NCBI RefSeq assembly: GCF_013408425.1
Contig: NZ_JACBYV010000001.1
Coordinates: 5,642,001-5,706,000 of the forward strand
Reading direction: 5' to 3'
DNA from: Pseudomonas flavescens
Lineage (GTDB): Bacteria; Pseudomonadota; Gammaproteobacteria; Pseudomonadales; Pseudomonadaceae
DNA: 64,000 nucleotides
Positions 37,701-46,635 of this stretch are shown piece after piece. The position numbers and the translations under genes are program-made. The notes below the pieces were generated by a model, which saw only the letters and a program-made list of their open reading frames with translations, was not told the DNA's origin and searched no databases. The number at the start of each line of letters is the position of its first letter. Position 1 is the first letter of the stretch.

Positions 37701-39007
37701 AGTACGCAGAGCGCCGTGCCGGTACCGTCGAAGATGTCCTGATAGCGGCGCCTGGTCTCCTGCAGCACACGGGTGGCCTGCTGCTCTTCGGTGACGTCGC
37801 GCAGCACCCAGACGAAGCCCAGGTGGCGCGCTTCATCGCCCAGATCGCTGCGGGTGATGGTGAACAGGCGCACGTCGCCGTCCTGGCGGATCTCCACCAG
37901 GTCCGGGCCGAGGTCGCTGTGAAACGCCGTGGCGTGCAGCAGCAATGGGTCGAGGCGTGGCAGCAGTTCCAGCAGGTGCCATTCGCGAGCATGCCGGTTG
38001 GTCAGCCCGAACAGCGCTTCGGCCTGCGGGTTGAGGTAAGTCAGGCGGCCGCCACTATCGGTCACCAGTACCCGTTCTTCGATAACGCCCAGGGCACTGG
38101 CAGCCTGGTGCAGGGAGCGCCCCGACGCTGCGTTGAGCGCGTGCAGATTGCTTTGCTCACGCACCAGGCGATAGAGGGCGAACAGCGTCAGCAGGCTGCA
38201 AAGGGTGAACAGCAGGAACTTGCCGGCCATTTCCGGCAACACCTGGGCCTGCACCTGGCGCTCGTCGAGCAATGCGCGCAGTTGCCAGTCGGAGCCGGGC
38301 AGGCCCTGCAGGAGGATGGTCTGCGCCTGATGGGCGGCGGTGACCATTGGATAGTTGCGTTCTTGTGGGCTCACGCCCCGCGAGTCGGCGATCACCCGCT
38401 CACTCGAGACATCTTCCAGCAACCAGGGAAAATCGCCCTGCTGGCTGTTCTGCATCCAGCCTTCCAGGGTGTCGGCACTCAGGCGCAGCGCCCAGTAGCC
38501 GTCGTCCGTGGGGGCTTGCAGCAGCAGGTAGATGCGTCCTTCGCCCTCGGCATCGGAAGCGTAGTGGTAGCGCTGGTTGGCAGTGCGCCTGGCCATTTCG
38601 ATCAGCCGCCGCTGGTCGCTGCTCTGCGGTGCGCTGTCGTGCAGCAGCCTGCCGGTGGCGTCCAGGTGGGCGATGCTTTGTAGGGAGGGGAAGACCGCGC
38701 GCAGGTTGTCCAGGTAGTGATCGTGCTGATCGACGGCTTCTTCGGGATCGCTGGTGGCATTGAGTACCGCTTGGCCGGCATTGGCCATGGAGCCCATGCT
38801 CAGGCTCAACTGCTTGGCCAACTGCTCGCTCACCGCCAGGCTGAGGTCGCGCTGGTTTTCCTTCAACTGGCGGAATTCGAGCTGCAATTGCCAGAGCAGC
38901 AGGACCAGAAGCCCAAGCACCAGTACCACCAGTGCGCCTTTGAACGAGCGGCGCATGGGCACGAGCGGAGGGTCGCGGTGGGGGCGCGTGGTCTTGGGCG
39001 CTGACAC
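34781..39007 (-). CDS. morA: Membrane GGDEF/EAL cyclic-di-GMP protein (motility regulator MorA)
   Basis: This ~1408-residue protein has two membrane segments (~24-44, GALVVLVLGLLVLLLW; ~260-282, FLLFTLCSLLTLFALYRLV) enclosing a periplasmic domain, then several PAS/PAC modules (for example SISDVIFSTDSQLTLNYISP). A GGDEF domain with intact RMGGDEFTLLL (~1050) and an EAL domain with GVEALLRWQHP and IAIDDFGTGYSSLNYL follow. Both active sites look intact, so it may make and break c-di-GMP. The GTG start at 39007 has AGGA nine bases upstream; ATGs at 39100 and 38956 lack one. Size and the glyA neighbour match MorA, which affects flagellar timing and biofilm. Confidence 0.9.
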   Translation of the reverse strand: MSAPKTTRPHRDPPLVPMRRSFKGALVVLVLGLLVLLLWQLQLEFRQLKENQRDLSLAVSEQLAKQLSLSMGSMANAGQAVLNATSDPEEAVDQHDHYLDNLRAVFPSLQSIAHLDATGRLLHDSAPQSSDQRRLIEMARRTANQRYHYASDAEGEGRIYLLLQAPTDDGYWALRLSADTLEGWMQNSQQGDFPWLLEDVSSERVIADSRGVSPQERNYPMVTAAHQAQTILLQGLPGSDWQLRALLDERQVQAQVLPEMAGKFLLFTLCSLLTLFALYRLVREQSNLHALNAASGRSLHQAASALGVIEERVLVTDSGGRLTYLNPQAEALFGLTNRHAREWHLLELLPRLDPLLLHATAFHSDLGPDLVEIRQDGDVRLFTITRSDLGDEARHLGFVWVLRDVTEEQQATRVLQETRRRYQDIFDGTGTALCVLDLAGLYHFLREEGLSSGAQLQPWLKNHPQRHGELLRHMRFTETNQVALRLLGVSTPEQAWEHLINRGDVNPDGFRAQLSAALLDGGGLLELESHIEGANGIIRHLWLVMRLPECPQDLHAVALSISDITSRKRMELSLVERERFWSEVVRAVPDTLYVNDIPSRTVLFSNHDIGSKLGYDPAFVKAQGDGFWKHIVHPDDSDFYGRVRNLQSVLSNGVLLESQIRARHRDGSWRWLSITEQALSRDANGWVSRLIGVAKDITEQIARNESLRDNEQRYRMLAESISDVIFSTDSQLTLNYISPSVQTVLGYPPQWVQQHGFEGLATNPQQLGGIYALLERIRSALGTPQHLQELRQTLTPQLFVFDCLRADGRKIPVELRLVPMWDDNGHFEGLLGVGRDIAQQRRAEKDLRMAATVFEHSTAAILVTDPAGYIVQVNNAFSRVSGYSSEQVLDQLPGMLTADSQQSKHLQYVLAQLNQRGTWEGEIWLKRRNGENFPAWVGITAVHDEEGDLVSYVCFFSDISERKASEQRIHRLAYYDALTQLPNRTLFQDRLHTALQHAERHREWVVLMFLDLDRFKPINDSLGHAAGDRMLKDVAVRLAACVGEDDTVARMGGDEFTLLLQSNSTRQGALHRAIHVAEQILASLARAFVLEGREFFVTASIGIALSPQDGNELSQLMKNADTAMYHAKERGKNNFQFYQADMNASALERLELEGDLRHALEQGEFLLHYQPQFSGNGKRLTGVEALLRWQHPKRGLVAPDAFIPVLEELGLVVQVGDWVLAEACRQMNIWHHNKIRVPKVSVNLSARQFSDGHLHQRIARTLSACNIPAACLELELTESILMQDVGAAMQTLKDLKNLGLCIAIDDFGTGYSSLNYLKQFPIDVLKIDRSFVDGLPQGEQDGQIARAIIAMAHSLNMTVIAEGVETQEQLDFLRNHECDEVQGYLLGRPMPAHQFEAQFCGRSLFMLE

Positions 39008-39430
39008 GTGATGAGGTCCTGCGACGGCGGGTCGGGAAGGCAGGTAATGCTGCGAAAAAGGTGTTGAACAGGGGCGTCCGCTTCCCAGGGCGGCTAGCAT
39101 GCCACAATTGTGGCGAAGTGCCAGCCCAGGCGACGAGTGTCGTGTGTCAACTGGCCCTTTCTCGCTGCTGCAAGATCGCCGAAAATGCCGCTACGTGGGT
39201 TCGCCGCAGCTTCTCGAATGATCTCTTCCTTTATAGATGCTGCTGCGCCCGCGCACCAACGCTCCCTGTGGCGTGCCCCGACGCTGTCGAATGGCATAGG
39301 CTAGTCTTGCCGTTCCAGCGTGCGGGCTGCCGGGCTTGGTGGCCCTGCGCGACATTTCTCCGTTTGCGTGACGCATCGTCTTCGCATAGGGTGCGCGCCA
39401 TCGTTGCCATTTATTAGTGAGGTCTGAATT
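39008..39430. other. Divergent intergenic region morA / ettA
   Basis: This 423-bp gap has no supported gene. It must contain the promoters for morA (leftward) and ettA (rightward). The last 40 bases before ettA are AT-richer. No repeat or operator stood out. Confidence 0.5.
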
Positions 39431-41095
<1,665 letters not shown>

Positions 41096-41107
41096 GCGCT
41101 GCTGTAG

Positions 41108-41136
41108 AAAACGGAGCCTCAGGGCTCCGTTTTTTA
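41108..41136 (+). terminator. Terminator of ettA
   Basis: Stem AAACGGAGCC / GGCTCCGTTT with loop TCAG runs into TTTTTT, 13 bases after the ettA stop. Confidence 0.93.
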
Positions 41137-41229
41137 TGCGTGCATTTCGAGTCTGGAGCCTATTTCCGACCTTTCGATGCAATCTCAAGTGCAGTGGCCG
41201 CAGAGCGGGAAACGGACATTGGTGTATTG

Positions 41230-42295
41230 CCTGTGGGAGCGGGCCATGCCCGCGAAAAATCACGGGCATGGCCCGTTCCCACGATCAGTGTCCGGATGAC
41301 CATTTCTGTTTTGTCACCGTCGAGCCATGGCATACGAACTCCAGTCGAGGTTCGCGATCTTCGACGAAATGCCTGCGCAATGACCGAAAAGTGACGCGCG
41401 CGGCCATTCGGCTCAGGTACCTGTGGGAGCGCGCCATGCGCGCGAAGCGTCACGGGCATGGCCCGTTCCCACGATCAATCGCTGGATGACCGTTTCTGTT
41501 TTGTCACCGTCGAGCCATGGCATACGAACTCCAGTCTAGGTTCGTGATCTTCGACGAAATGCCCTGTGCGATGACCGAAAAGTGACGCGCGCGGCCGTTC
41601 GGCTCAGGTGCCTGTGGGAGCGGGCCATGCCCGCGAAGCGTCACGGGTATGGCCCGTACCCACGATCAATCGCTGGATGACCGTTTCTGTTTCGTCACCG
41701 TCGAGCCATGGGCATACGAACTGCAGTCGAGGTTCGCGATCTTCGACGAAATGCCCTTTTCGATGACCGAGAGGAGTGCGCGGCCGTTCGGCTCAGGTGC
41801 CAGTGGGAGCGCGCCATGCGCGCGAAGTATCACGGGCATGGCCCGTTCCCACGATCAATCGCCGGATGACCGTTTCTGTTTTGTCACCGTCGAGCCATAG
41901 GCATACGAACTCCAGTCGAGGTTCGTGATCTTCGACGAAATACCCTGTGCGATGACCGAGGGGAGTGCGCGGCCATTCGGCTCAGGTACCTGTGGGAGCG
42001 CGCCATGCCCGCGAAGCGTCACGGGCATGGCCCGTTCCCACGATCAATGTCCGGATGACCGTTTCTGCTTTATCACCATCGAGCCATGGGCATACGAACT
42101 CCAGTCGAGGTTCGTGATCTTCGACGAAATACCCTGCGCAATGACCGAAAAGTGACGCGCGCGGCCATTCGGCTCAGGTACCTGTGGGAGCGGGCCATGC
42201 CCGCGAAGCGTCACGGGCATGGCCCGTTCCCACGATCAATGTCCGGATGACCGTTTCTGTTTTGTCACCGTCGAGCCATGGGCATACGAACTCAA
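41230..42295. repeat. Tandem array of ~190-bp REP-containing units
   Basis: Six copies of CCTGTGGGAGCG (or CAGTGGGAGCG) start near 41230, 41421, 41611, 41801, 41990 and 42182, a period of 189-192 bp; the array is about 5.6 units. Each unit has a palindrome: left arm GTGGGAGCGGGCCATGCCCG, short spacer, right arm CGGGCATGGCCCGTTCCCAC (one mismatch between arms). It is followed by ~140 bp of conserved spacer (GGATGACCGTTTCTG, GAGCCATGG, CGAGGTTCGTGATC). In copies 2 and 4 the left arm reads GCGCCATGCGCGCG, so it no longer matches the right arm well. The array fills the space between the convergent ettA and rtcA genes. The period is not a multiple of three, so frames inside it are not genes. Confidence 0.92.
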
Positions 42296-42324
42296 CTCTA
42301 CGTTCTGGAGCAGGATCCAAGTTC

Positions 42325-43350
42325 CTACGCTCGGCTGCTGACCTCGACCCGCAGTGCCTTGTCCGTTGGCGTGCAGCTGACGGTCACCGGGCAGAAGGCC
42401 TCGATCACCTGGATATTGCTTTGCAGGTGCTCGCTCAGGTGCGTGGTGGTGAAGCTGCCCGCACCCGCCAGTGCCATGGGCAGCAAGAGTTGGTCGGCCA
42501 GGTGCTCGGCTACCGCCGCCTCGCTGGCAAGCCACTGACGCAGCGGTTCGATGGCCCGGTCGGCGACCGCTTCGGCCCGCACGCTGGTCTGTCCGAAGGC
42601 GCAGAACTGTTCCGTCAGGTTCTCGCAGGCCACCGTCAGCATGAGGATGTTGCCGGGACCGTGACTGTGATCCAGCCAGGTGCAGTGCAGATCCTCGTCC
42701 GCCCACTTCAGGCGCTTGCCGACACGCTCCAGTTCGCGCTCACCGACATGCCCGGCGATCCCGGCCAGCAGCACCTGTGCGTGCTGCCCGGTTATCGCAC
42801 CGCGTTCGGTCAGGTGCAGCGGCAGCAGTTGCGAGGGCTGAATGAAGGCCTCCAGTTCGCCTCCACCGGCCGGCACGAAACCGTGGCGGTGCAATTGCAG
42901 TTCGACCTGCGCGCCCATGCGCCGCAGCAGCGGTAGCCAGGCCTGATCGAGAAAGTCGAAAGGCGGCGCCGCCGGGTTGTGGGTACCACCACTGATGTGT
43001 ACGCGGCTCGGTTCGGCGGCACGCAGCAGGGCCGGCAGAATGGTCTGCAGCACCAGGGTGCAGCTGCCCGCCGAGCCGATGGCGAAGCGGTAGTCACCGC
43101 CGCGCACTGCCTGCGGGCGGAAGGTCAGGGTAGTGGCGTGCATCTGCGCACCCTCGACCTCGGCCGTGCTGATCTGCGCGGCAGCCAGTACGGCGGTCAA
43201 GTGCTGACGCAGCAGGCCCGGCCGGCTGCGCTTGGCGCGGATGTTGTGAATACGCAATGGCGTGCCGGTGATCATCGACAGGCTCAGCGCGGTGCGCAGC
43301 ACCTGGCCGCCGCCGATGGCGCCATCCAGTTCGAGAATTTCCTTGTTCAT
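42325..43350 (-). CDS. rtcA: RNA 3'-terminal phosphate cyclase
   Basis: This 341-residue RtcA converts RNA 3'-phosphate to a 2',3'-cyclic phosphate through an RNA-adenylate. It begins LELDGAIGGGQVLRTALSLS, with IRAKRSRPGLLRQHLTA, GSAGSCTLVLQTILPALL, HISGGTHNPAAPPFDFL and the nucleotidyl-acceptor His region near the C terminus (AVAEHLADQLLLPMALAG, SFTTTHLSEHL). It is the last gene of the rtc operon here. It is separated from the rest by a REP-like element and an rlaP remnant, and its 3' end abuts the 190-bp repeat array. Confidence 0.95.
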   Translation of the reverse strand: MNKEILELDGAIGGGQVLRTALSLSMITGTPLRIHNIRAKRSRPGLLRQHLTAVLAAAQISTAEVEGAQMHATTLTFRPQAVRGGDYRFAIGSAGSCTLVLQTILPALLRAAEPSRVHISGGTHNPAAPPFDFLDQAWLPLLRRMGAQVELQLHRHGFVPAGGGELEAFIQPSQLLPLHLTERGAITGQHAQVLLAGIAGHVGERELERVGKRLKWADEDLHCTWLDHSHGPGNILMLTVACENLTEQFCAFGQTSVRAEAVADRAIEPLRQWLASEAAVAEHLADQLLLPMALAGAGSFTTTHLSEHLQSNIQVIEAFCPVTVSCTPTDKALRVEVSSRA

Positions 43351-43359
43351 CTGTGAATC

Positions 43360-43499
43360 CTTTGATCGTTCCCACGCTCCGCGTGGGAATACCTATCGGG
43401 ACGCTCCGCGTCCCACTCAGCGGTAGGCTGGGTCGAGCAGGCGACACCCGAGATATCGCCCTGGGTATCGCTTCGCTCGACCCGGGTAAAGAACGCGGC
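43360..43499. repeat. REP-like dispersed element, copy a
   Basis: The sequence contains several short inverted repeats (TTCCCACGCTCCGCGTGGGAA; GGGACGCTCCGCGTCCC) and then GGGTCGAGCAGGCGACACCC, AGATATCGCCCTGGGTATCG and CTTCGCTCGACCCGGG. The second half recurs nearly unchanged at 45148-45242. In both places it lies directly after the stop codon of an rlaP sequence. Confidence 0.8.
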
Positions 43500-43673
43500 T
43501 CAGGCGTAGTACCTGACCATCTCGCGCAGGTAGTCATCCAGCACGCGGCTGCCCGACTCGCAGGCGTACAGCACCTTGACGTTGCGCTCGCGCTCGACGC
43601 GTTGCAGCCCTTCAAGCACCCGCTCGCGCATGGCGTCGCTGAGGGGGTGGCGTTCTTCCGTTGCCATGTCCAT
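43500..43673 (-). pseudogene. Internally deleted rlaP copy
   Basis: This 57-codon frame encodes the first ~43 residues of RlaP (RHPLSDAMRERVLEGLQRVE, NVKVLYACESGSR) joined directly to its last ~14 (VLDDYLREMVRYYA). The intact paralogue at 45244-46032 has about 205 residues between these points, including the catalytic Asp-x-Asp strand. The frame is kept across the junction. Both deletion ends resemble GCGGCTGCCCG/GCCGCTGTCCG, suggesting deletion by short homology. It cannot be an active nucleotidyltransferase, though a short peptide could still be made. Confidence 0.85.
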
Positions 43674-43693
43674 TTCCTTTCTTCATTACGCGC

Positions 43694-45046
43694 TTAACGC
43701 AATCGTTCGTAACTGCCTTTCAATACAAGTCCATCGGCTTCAAGTCGTTCGACACGCTGCAGTAACGCTGCTCGTTCGCCCTTCGAGGTTGTCGGGTCGA
43801 CCATCAGGTATTGTTTGCTGCACCAGACGCTCAGTTGCTCCAGCCAATACCCTTGTTCTTCAGGGGTTCTATCCAGGCGTATCAACAGGTACTTCAGTTG
43901 CTGCCAGCGTGGCCGCATCCCGAGTATTGCCGCACGCCGCCTGTTGGTTAGCTCATACCATCCATGATCCAGCCTGGCGTCGAGTTCGCTGGCCAGCTCG
44001 TTCCAGTCCTGCGAACTCAAGCGCTCTACCGCTTTGGCGAACACCTTGTCGCAGGCGTCATCCAGTGCCACCAACTGCCTCGATAGATCCGCCTGTTTCA
44101 GGCTCTCGACAGCAGCTAGACGCACGCTGCTCATGGGCGCCTGCTGGGCCTGGTCTTTCCAGCGGTCGTCCAGGTCGACCGCCAGCTCGCAAGCCAGGCC
44201 AAGCAACCCTAGCCATTCGCGCTTGTTGGCTGGCGTCCGCTGTTCGAGGCGGGCACCCAGTACTTCGCGTGCGTCGATCTGCCAGCGTGGAGCAGCCCAG
44301 CGTGCCAGGTTGCGTACTGCAGGTGACGCATCCAGCAGCGCTTGGCGCAGCAATGGGCGTGGGTCATCGAGCGACGTCAGCAGATACCGCAAGGCATTGA
44401 CCCGAACACTGGCGCCCGGTGTCGCTAAAGCCCTCAGCAACAATGGACGCGCCAGATCCGCTGGCAGCATCTGGCAGGCCGACACCGCCATTTGTCGTAC
44501 TGTCATCTCACGATGCACCAGTGCCTTGCCGAGCAGGCTGGTTGGCTCGTCGCTTGCCTCCAGCAACAGCTCGAAAAGAAACCGGGCGCTTTTGCCGTGC
44601 TGTACGAGGAAGGCCGCCAGCACCGCATCGCGCACTTCGGGCCCCTGCAACACCGTGCGCGCTGCCTCCAGCGTTTTGCTGTGATCGGCGCGGTGACGCT
44701 CTGCAAGCGCCATCAGGGGCTGCAGGGCATACAGCAACGTTGGCGCATGCTCGGACATAAGATATTGCCGTACGCCGGCATTGGCCTGCTGGCGTACCGG
44801 CGGTACCCAGTCGTTGACCCGTTCGAGCAGGACAGCCAAAGCTGCTGGCGACGGCAACTCGCGCAGTTCACGCACCGCGATCTCGCGCACGAAGCCATTG
44901 CCGTGACTGCTCAGCGTTAGCCAGTCGGCGTCGTCCTTGCAGCCTGCGAGGACTTCCAATGCTTCGCGGTGACGATAGTTTTCCCAATAATTATCGGAAG
45001 CAGGGCGGCTGTTCAGCCACTGCAGCCAGTCTTTCAGATGTTTCAT
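43694..45046 (-). CDS. HEAT-repeat-like protein in the rtc operon
   Basis: This 450-residue all-helical protein has degenerate HEAT/ARM-type repeats: FVREIAVRELRELPSPAALA, PPVRQQANAGVRQYL, MTVRQMAVSACQMLPADLAR, ASVRVNALRYLLTSLDDPRP and PAVRNLARWAAPRW. It has no catalytic motif. The start at 45046 (MKHLKDWLQWLNSRP) lies 5 bp after an rtcB 3' remnant, whose sequence would be misread as part of the gene if the upstream ATG at 45145 were used. HEAT solenoids bind proteins or nucleic acid. Position between rtcB-derived and rlaP-derived sequence makes it an RNA-repair accessory by association; its own function is unknown. Confidence 0.85.
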   Translation of the reverse strand: MKHLKDWLQWLNSRPASDNYWENYRHREALEVLAGCKDDADWLTLSSHGNGFVREIAVRELRELPSPAALAVLLERVNDWVPPVRQQANAGVRQYLMSEHAPTLLYALQPLMALAERHRADHSKTLEAARTVLQGPEVRDAVLAAFLVQHGKSARFLFELLLEASDEPTSLLGKALVHREMTVRQMAVSACQMLPADLARPLLLRALATPGASVRVNALRYLLTSLDDPRPLLRQALLDASPAVRNLARWAAPRWQIDAREVLGARLEQRTPANKREWLGLLGLACELAVDLDDRWKDQAQQAPMSSVRLAAVESLKQADLSRQLVALDDACDKVFAKAVERLSSQDWNELASELDARLDHGWYELTNRRRAAILGMRPRWQQLKYLLIRLDRTPEEQGYWLEQLSVWCSKQYLMVDPTTSKGERAALLQRVERLEADGLVLKGSYERLR

Positions 45047-45051
45047 ATTCT

Positions 45052-45147
45052 CTATCCTTTCACGCACACCACCTGACGCAGGGTGTGCATGATTTCTACC
45101 AGCTCGCGCTGGGCGTTCATGACATGGTCGAGCCTTGTGGGCCATCG
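45052..45147 (-). pseudogene. rtcB 3'-end remnant
   Basis: Minus-strand codons read DHVMNAQRELVEIMHTLRQV followed by VCVKG and TAG, matching the last 25 residues of RtcB encoded at 46636-47868 with two substitutions. DNA similarity continues upstream through GCCCACAAGG with a two-base loss and stops at about 45147, where the REP-like element begins. It marks the edge of a duplicated rtcB–cargo–rlaP block. Confidence 0.88.
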
Positions 45148-45242
45148 ATCGGTCCCACGCTCCGCGGTGGGCTGGGTCGAGCAGGCGACACCCGAGATAT
45201 CGCCCCGGGTATCGCTTCGCTCGACCCGGGCTAATAACGCGG
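45148..45242. repeat. REP-like dispersed element, copy b
   Basis: GGGTCGAGCAGGCGACACCC, AGATATCGCCCCGGGTATCG and CTTCGCTCGACCCGGG match copy a at 43360-43499 almost base for base. It abuts the rtcB remnant on one side and the rlaP stop codon on the other. Confidence 0.8.
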
Positions 45243-45243
45243 C

Positions 45244-46032
45244 TCAGGCGTAGTGCCTGACCATCTCGCGCAGGTAGTCATCCAGCATGCCGCTGTCCGC
45301 CTCGGTGCGCGGCAGTTTCGGCACCGGCCGTTCCAGCTGCGCCTCGATAAAGCCGTGCAGGGCCGTGCGCCGAGGGCCATAGGCCGACTCATCGGCCCTG
45401 CGCTTGAGGGCCAGCAGTTCGTCGACTTCCTCCAGCAGTGCACGGTCGTCCACCGTCTGCAGCAGGTCGGCGAAGGTCATTGGCGGCCGGCCGCGGCCCT
45501 GGTCGATCCAGCGTACGGCCAGCAGCGGGCGCAGCACGTAGAAGTACTTCTTGAAACGCACCGACTCGCCTTGCAGGTAGCCACGAAAGTTCTTCTTGGC
45601 CATCGACAGGTAGTGGTTGCGCGCTGCCGGCGGGCTGTAGAACCGTTCGGCCAGTTCGCGCAGCCGCACCGTGGCGTCGCCTTCCTGGCGATACACCAGG
45701 GGCGAGTCCAGCCATTCCAGCAACGTGGGGTTGGATTTGCGCAACAGCCCGAGGGTCTTGCGCAGCTCCCAGCCACTGACGTCCAGCTCGTCATCCAGTG
45801 GACGCTCTATCACGTCACGGCCTTCATCGACCTGGACGAACCAGTCCGGCTTTTCCACGTAGACGAAGCGCACGTCATAGTCACTATCGGTCGAAGCGAA
45901 CCCCCAGGCGCGGCTGCCCGATTCGCAGGCGTACAGCACCTTGACGTTGCGCTCGCGCTCGACGCGTTCGAGTTCAGCCAGTACCCGAGCGCGCATGGCG
46001 TCGCTGAGGGGGTGGCGTTGTTGCATGTCCAT
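45244..46032 (-). CDS. rlaP: RNA-repair-associated nucleotidyltransferase (RlaP, DNA polymerase beta fold)
   Basis: This 262-residue protein of the YcgL/RlaP group has the polymerase-beta core GSRAWGFASTDSDYDVRFVY (GS motif and Asp-x-Asp catalytic pair near residues 41-57), then a helical C-terminal part (KKNFRGYLQGESVRFKKYFY, LRPLLAVRWID, DELLALKRRADES). Family members are regularly linked to RtcB or other RNA ligases and are proposed to add nucleotides to, or modify, damaged RNA ends. It is 15 bp downstream of the unknown gene at 46048-46626. Confidence 0.85.
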   Translation of the reverse strand: MDMQQRHPLSDAMRARVLAELERVERERNVKVLYACESGSRAWGFASTDSDYDVRFVYVEKPDWFVQVDEGRDVIERPLDDELDVSGWELRKTLGLLRKSNPTLLEWLDSPLVYRQEGDATVRLRELAERFYSPPAARNHYLSMAKKNFRGYLQGESVRFKKYFYVLRPLLAVRWIDQGRGRPPMTFADLLQTVDDRALLEEVDELLALKRRADESAYGPRRTALHGFIEAQLERPVPKLPRTEADSGMLDDYLREMVRHYA

Positions 46033-46047
46033 GTGTTCGATCCTTGT

Positions 46048-46626
46048 CTAATCCGTCGCGCTGGCGGCCAGCGCGGACAATGTTCGGCGTCGCGGGTTGT
46101 ACAGTGTGAGGCACCAGATGCCCCACCATTCCTTGCCGTCGTCGAAGTAGCTGCTCCAACTGCTGCGCTGCGGTTCGACGTCTGCATTGCCGACCCAGTC
46201 GAACACCTGCAGTCCCTCGTCGGGGTGCAGCTTCAGCACCTGCAGCCATTCGCGGAAGTCCGTCACCTGCAGCCCGGTCCCGTAGGGAGGATCGCGGAAG
46301 TTTCGGCACAGCAGGCCGTCGTCGCTGATCAATTCACGCACGTCATCAGCCGTGAGCACCTGCGGGCGAGCCTGGGCCAGATTCGCTGGCACAGGTTGCC
46401 AGCGCTGCTCGGCATAGCGGGGCTCGCGTGCAATCAGCTCCTGCCGCCAAATTCGTGCGCGCTCCTCAATGGTCTCGAAGAGCATCTGCAGCGCCAGGCG
46501 ATGTTCCGCTTCGCCTGGCGTGGCGGTTGGGTCGAGCGTTGCCACCGCGAAGTCAAAGACGCAGCCCGCCTGTTCCAGGCGGGTGCGCAGTTCATCGAGT
46601 CGCTGGTTTCGTACGGGTTGCAGCAT
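46048..46626 (-). CDS. Unknown protein between rtcB and rlaP
   Basis: This 192-residue protein has no family I recognise. It has a helical N-terminal half (LDELRTRLEQAGCVFDFAVA, RIWRQELIAREPRYAEQRWQ) and an aromatic-rich C-terminal part (DFREWLQVLKLHPDEGLQVF, WSSYFDDGKEWWGIWCLTLY). A GTGAGG precedes the ATG, nine bases after the rtcB stop, so it is coupled to rtcB expression. It occupies the slot that the HEAT-repeat gene fills in the duplicated block, suggesting an interchangeable accessory role. Confidence 0.75.
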   Translation of the reverse strand: MLQPVRNQRLDELRTRLEQAGCVFDFAVATLDPTATPGEAEHRLALQMLFETIEERARIWRQELIAREPRYAEQRWQPVPANLAQARPQVLTADDVRELISDDGLLCRNFRDPPYGTGLQVTDFREWLQVLKLHPDEGLQVFDWVGNADVEPQRSSWSSYFDDGKEWWGIWCLTLYNPRRRTLSALAASATD

Positions 46627-46635
46627 GTCCTCACC

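Noticed and set aside
41230..42295. CRISPR array or genes within the 190-bp repeats
   Set aside because: The repeat period is far too long, spacers are conserved rather than unique, and no cas genes are near. Open frames across the array change frame between units because the period is not a multiple of three.
45047..45145. Longer start for the HEAT-repeat gene (ATG at 45145)
   Set aside because: The added stretch reads the rtcB 3' remnant in the wrong frame; the ATG at 45046 gives a natural N terminus.
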